Positions 62,824 to 64,000 of a stretch of 64,000 nt of DNA are shown here, one piece after another. The notes beneath the pieces are model-generated. The model was not told the origin of the DNA. It saw nothing but the letters and a program-made list of their open reading frames with translations, and ran no database searches. The translations under genes and the position numbers were made by a program. This DNA is from Kuschelorhynchus macadamiae (taxonomy: Eukaryota; Arthropoda; Insecta; Coleoptera; Curculionidae), in NCBI GenBank assembly GCA_030620095.1, contig JAUTXW010003832.1, positions 310,001 to 374,000 of the forward strand. The letters run 5' to 3'. How positions within the stretch are numbered: position 1 is the stretch's first letter; each line of letters starts with the position of its first letter.

Positions 62824-63338
62824 CAGGGTGCCTGATTATATTTTAAATGGTACGTACCCTAGAGGCCTTATGCTATGAGTTATCAGAAAACTTTAAATAC
62901 AAATGTTTTTGGGTTTGAACAAAATCATCATTCATTAATCATTCTTGCCGATTATAAATATAATAGGTTTAAACTTTATCTCTAAAGATAATAGAGAAAT
63001 TTTAGAAAAACCCTGCCATAAGAGGCAATGTGTAAGAGATTTGCTTCTTATGATAGGGTTTTTCTTAAATTTCTTGATTATCTTTAGAGATGAAGGTCTT
63101 AAACCTAGTCCATTATTAATAATCAGCAAGAAGAGACCATTTGAGGTGTATCTATTATATAGGGTGTGCCTTTTAAAATAACGCAGTAAATGCCCATTTG
63201 CTAAATTTCCGATTATCTTTTGTTTGTTTTTCTTGTAAATTGACCAAACCTAAACACTTTTATATTTAAAGTTTTTTGATAACTCATAATAAAGTCTCTA
63301 GGGTACTGTTTAAAATATAACCAAACATGAGGTACTAT
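62824..63338. mobile_element. Foldback/MITE with nested inverted repeats
   Basis: The outer arms pair: left 62824-62910 begins CAGGGTGCCTGATTATATTTT and includes CCCTAGAGGCC and TATGAGTTATCAG; right is about 63255-63338. The inner arms pair: 62943-63030 with 63043-63132 (CTTGCCGATTAT..., ATCTCTAAAGATAAT, GAAAAACCCTGCCATAAGA). A further end-like TAGGGTGTGCC lies at 63160. No open frame of note. The short frames on both strands across it are a consequence of the symmetry. Confidence 0.75.
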
Positions 63339-64000
63339 ACATGCTGTTGGTTACAAACACAAGTTTAAAAAGCCATATTTATATGGATATTCTTCATATT
63401 TTTTTAAGGGGAATATGCTTCTTAAGTATTGCTTTTAATTTTTAACGAAAATTGGAAATATACCTATTTTATCAATAACGAAGTTTTTTTAATAACATAT
63501 TTACAGCTGATTTTTCGAAAAGCAATTTTTTTACAATATTTTTTCTTCTTTTTAGGTATTTCAAGTCACAGTCTGAGTCCTTTGGATCCTTTGTAAAAGA
63601 AAATGGTGTGTACTTTCATATCACCAGAAATCAGCAGCAATGGAAACTAATTTCAGCTTGTAACAACTTGAACAATAAAAACATGTCCAATTGTAATATT
63701 TTTTTATTTACAAATATAGAATTGATTTTCACTATAAAATATCGCAACACTTAAAAAAAAAATTAAAGAAGTTCCAGTCAGTTTCATAATAATCAAAATG
63801 GAAAATTATTTCATTTATATCTTAAAGATTTATGACTATACTTAAATCTAAAAAAATAATTATATTTAGGCGTTTTATAGATACAGATTTACAGGGATAT
63901 AGAAAGTTAGAGATTGATACCATTATGAAATTAGTTATGGGTGGTATTATATATGAATCTTTAAACAAATTTCCAATAGTTAGGGTATAAACGTAGAAAT
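63339..64000. other. No gene recognised
   Basis: A+T-rich DNA to the end of the window; no motif or repeat identified. Confidence 0.4.

Overview
The window is A+T-rich, intergenic-looking eukaryotic DNA dominated by transposable elements. No intact host gene could be identified. The mix points to an insect: an env-bearing Gypsy/errantivirus-type LTR retrotransposon with a serine-tRNA primer site and AGTTA...TAACT LTR ends, a piggyBac element, several mariner/Tc1-superfamily elements with DUF4817-type transposases, a BED-finger hAT, Penelope-like elements with GIY-YIG domains, and long (TA)n arrays. A beetle with a large genome is my guess; the order is not proven by anything seen here.

Layout. 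1-5.2 kb: unannotatable A+T-rich DNA. 5.2-10 kb: a three-level nest. A non-LTR retrotransposon on the minus strand is split by a long-terminal-inverted-repeat mariner-type element (A), itself split by a 1.15-kb element (D1). 10.2-11 kb: a dead Tc1-like transposase. 13.3-20.8 kb: a complete LTR retrotransposon with a CGTA target duplication. Its gag and pol are damaged and env is open. 22.3-28.1 kb: several interspersed repeats, one interrupted at a TTAA by a 2.4-kb piggyBac whose empty site survives in a sister repeat copy. 28.8-33.5 kb: (TA)n tracts holding a 1.37-kb foldback and a mariner-type element (C) with 776-bp arms. 33.5-34.2 kb: a second copy of a repeat with about 140-bp internal units. 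37.2-39.6 kb: element B, a sister of A. 41.5-46.1 kb: two Penelope-like remnants, a LINE fragment and D2. 46.1-47.2 kb: a partial direct duplication. 49.9-52.6 kb: a degenerate tandem array and a 20-bp minisatellite. 54-58.2 kb: a hAT transposase gene split by a fourth mariner-type element (H). 58.7-59.2 kb: (TA)n tracts and a 235-bp MITE. 62.8-63.3 kb: another foldback.

How the parts work together. The LTR element carries a compact expression logic. A nine-codon upstream ORF in the unspliced leader ends inside a strong 5' splice site. Splicing from there to an acceptor before env joins the ORF in phase and supplies a basic-hydrophobic start to an envelope reading frame that has no ATG of its own near its start. 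A slippery heptamer lies where gag overlaps pol in the -1 frame. The LTRs match apart from a 48-bp gap, so the insertion looks young, yet gag has a 5-bp tandem duplication and a stop, pol has a stop in the protease, and one RNase H catalytic position is changed.

All coordinates and motifs were read by eye. Family names rest on motif recognition, not database searches.
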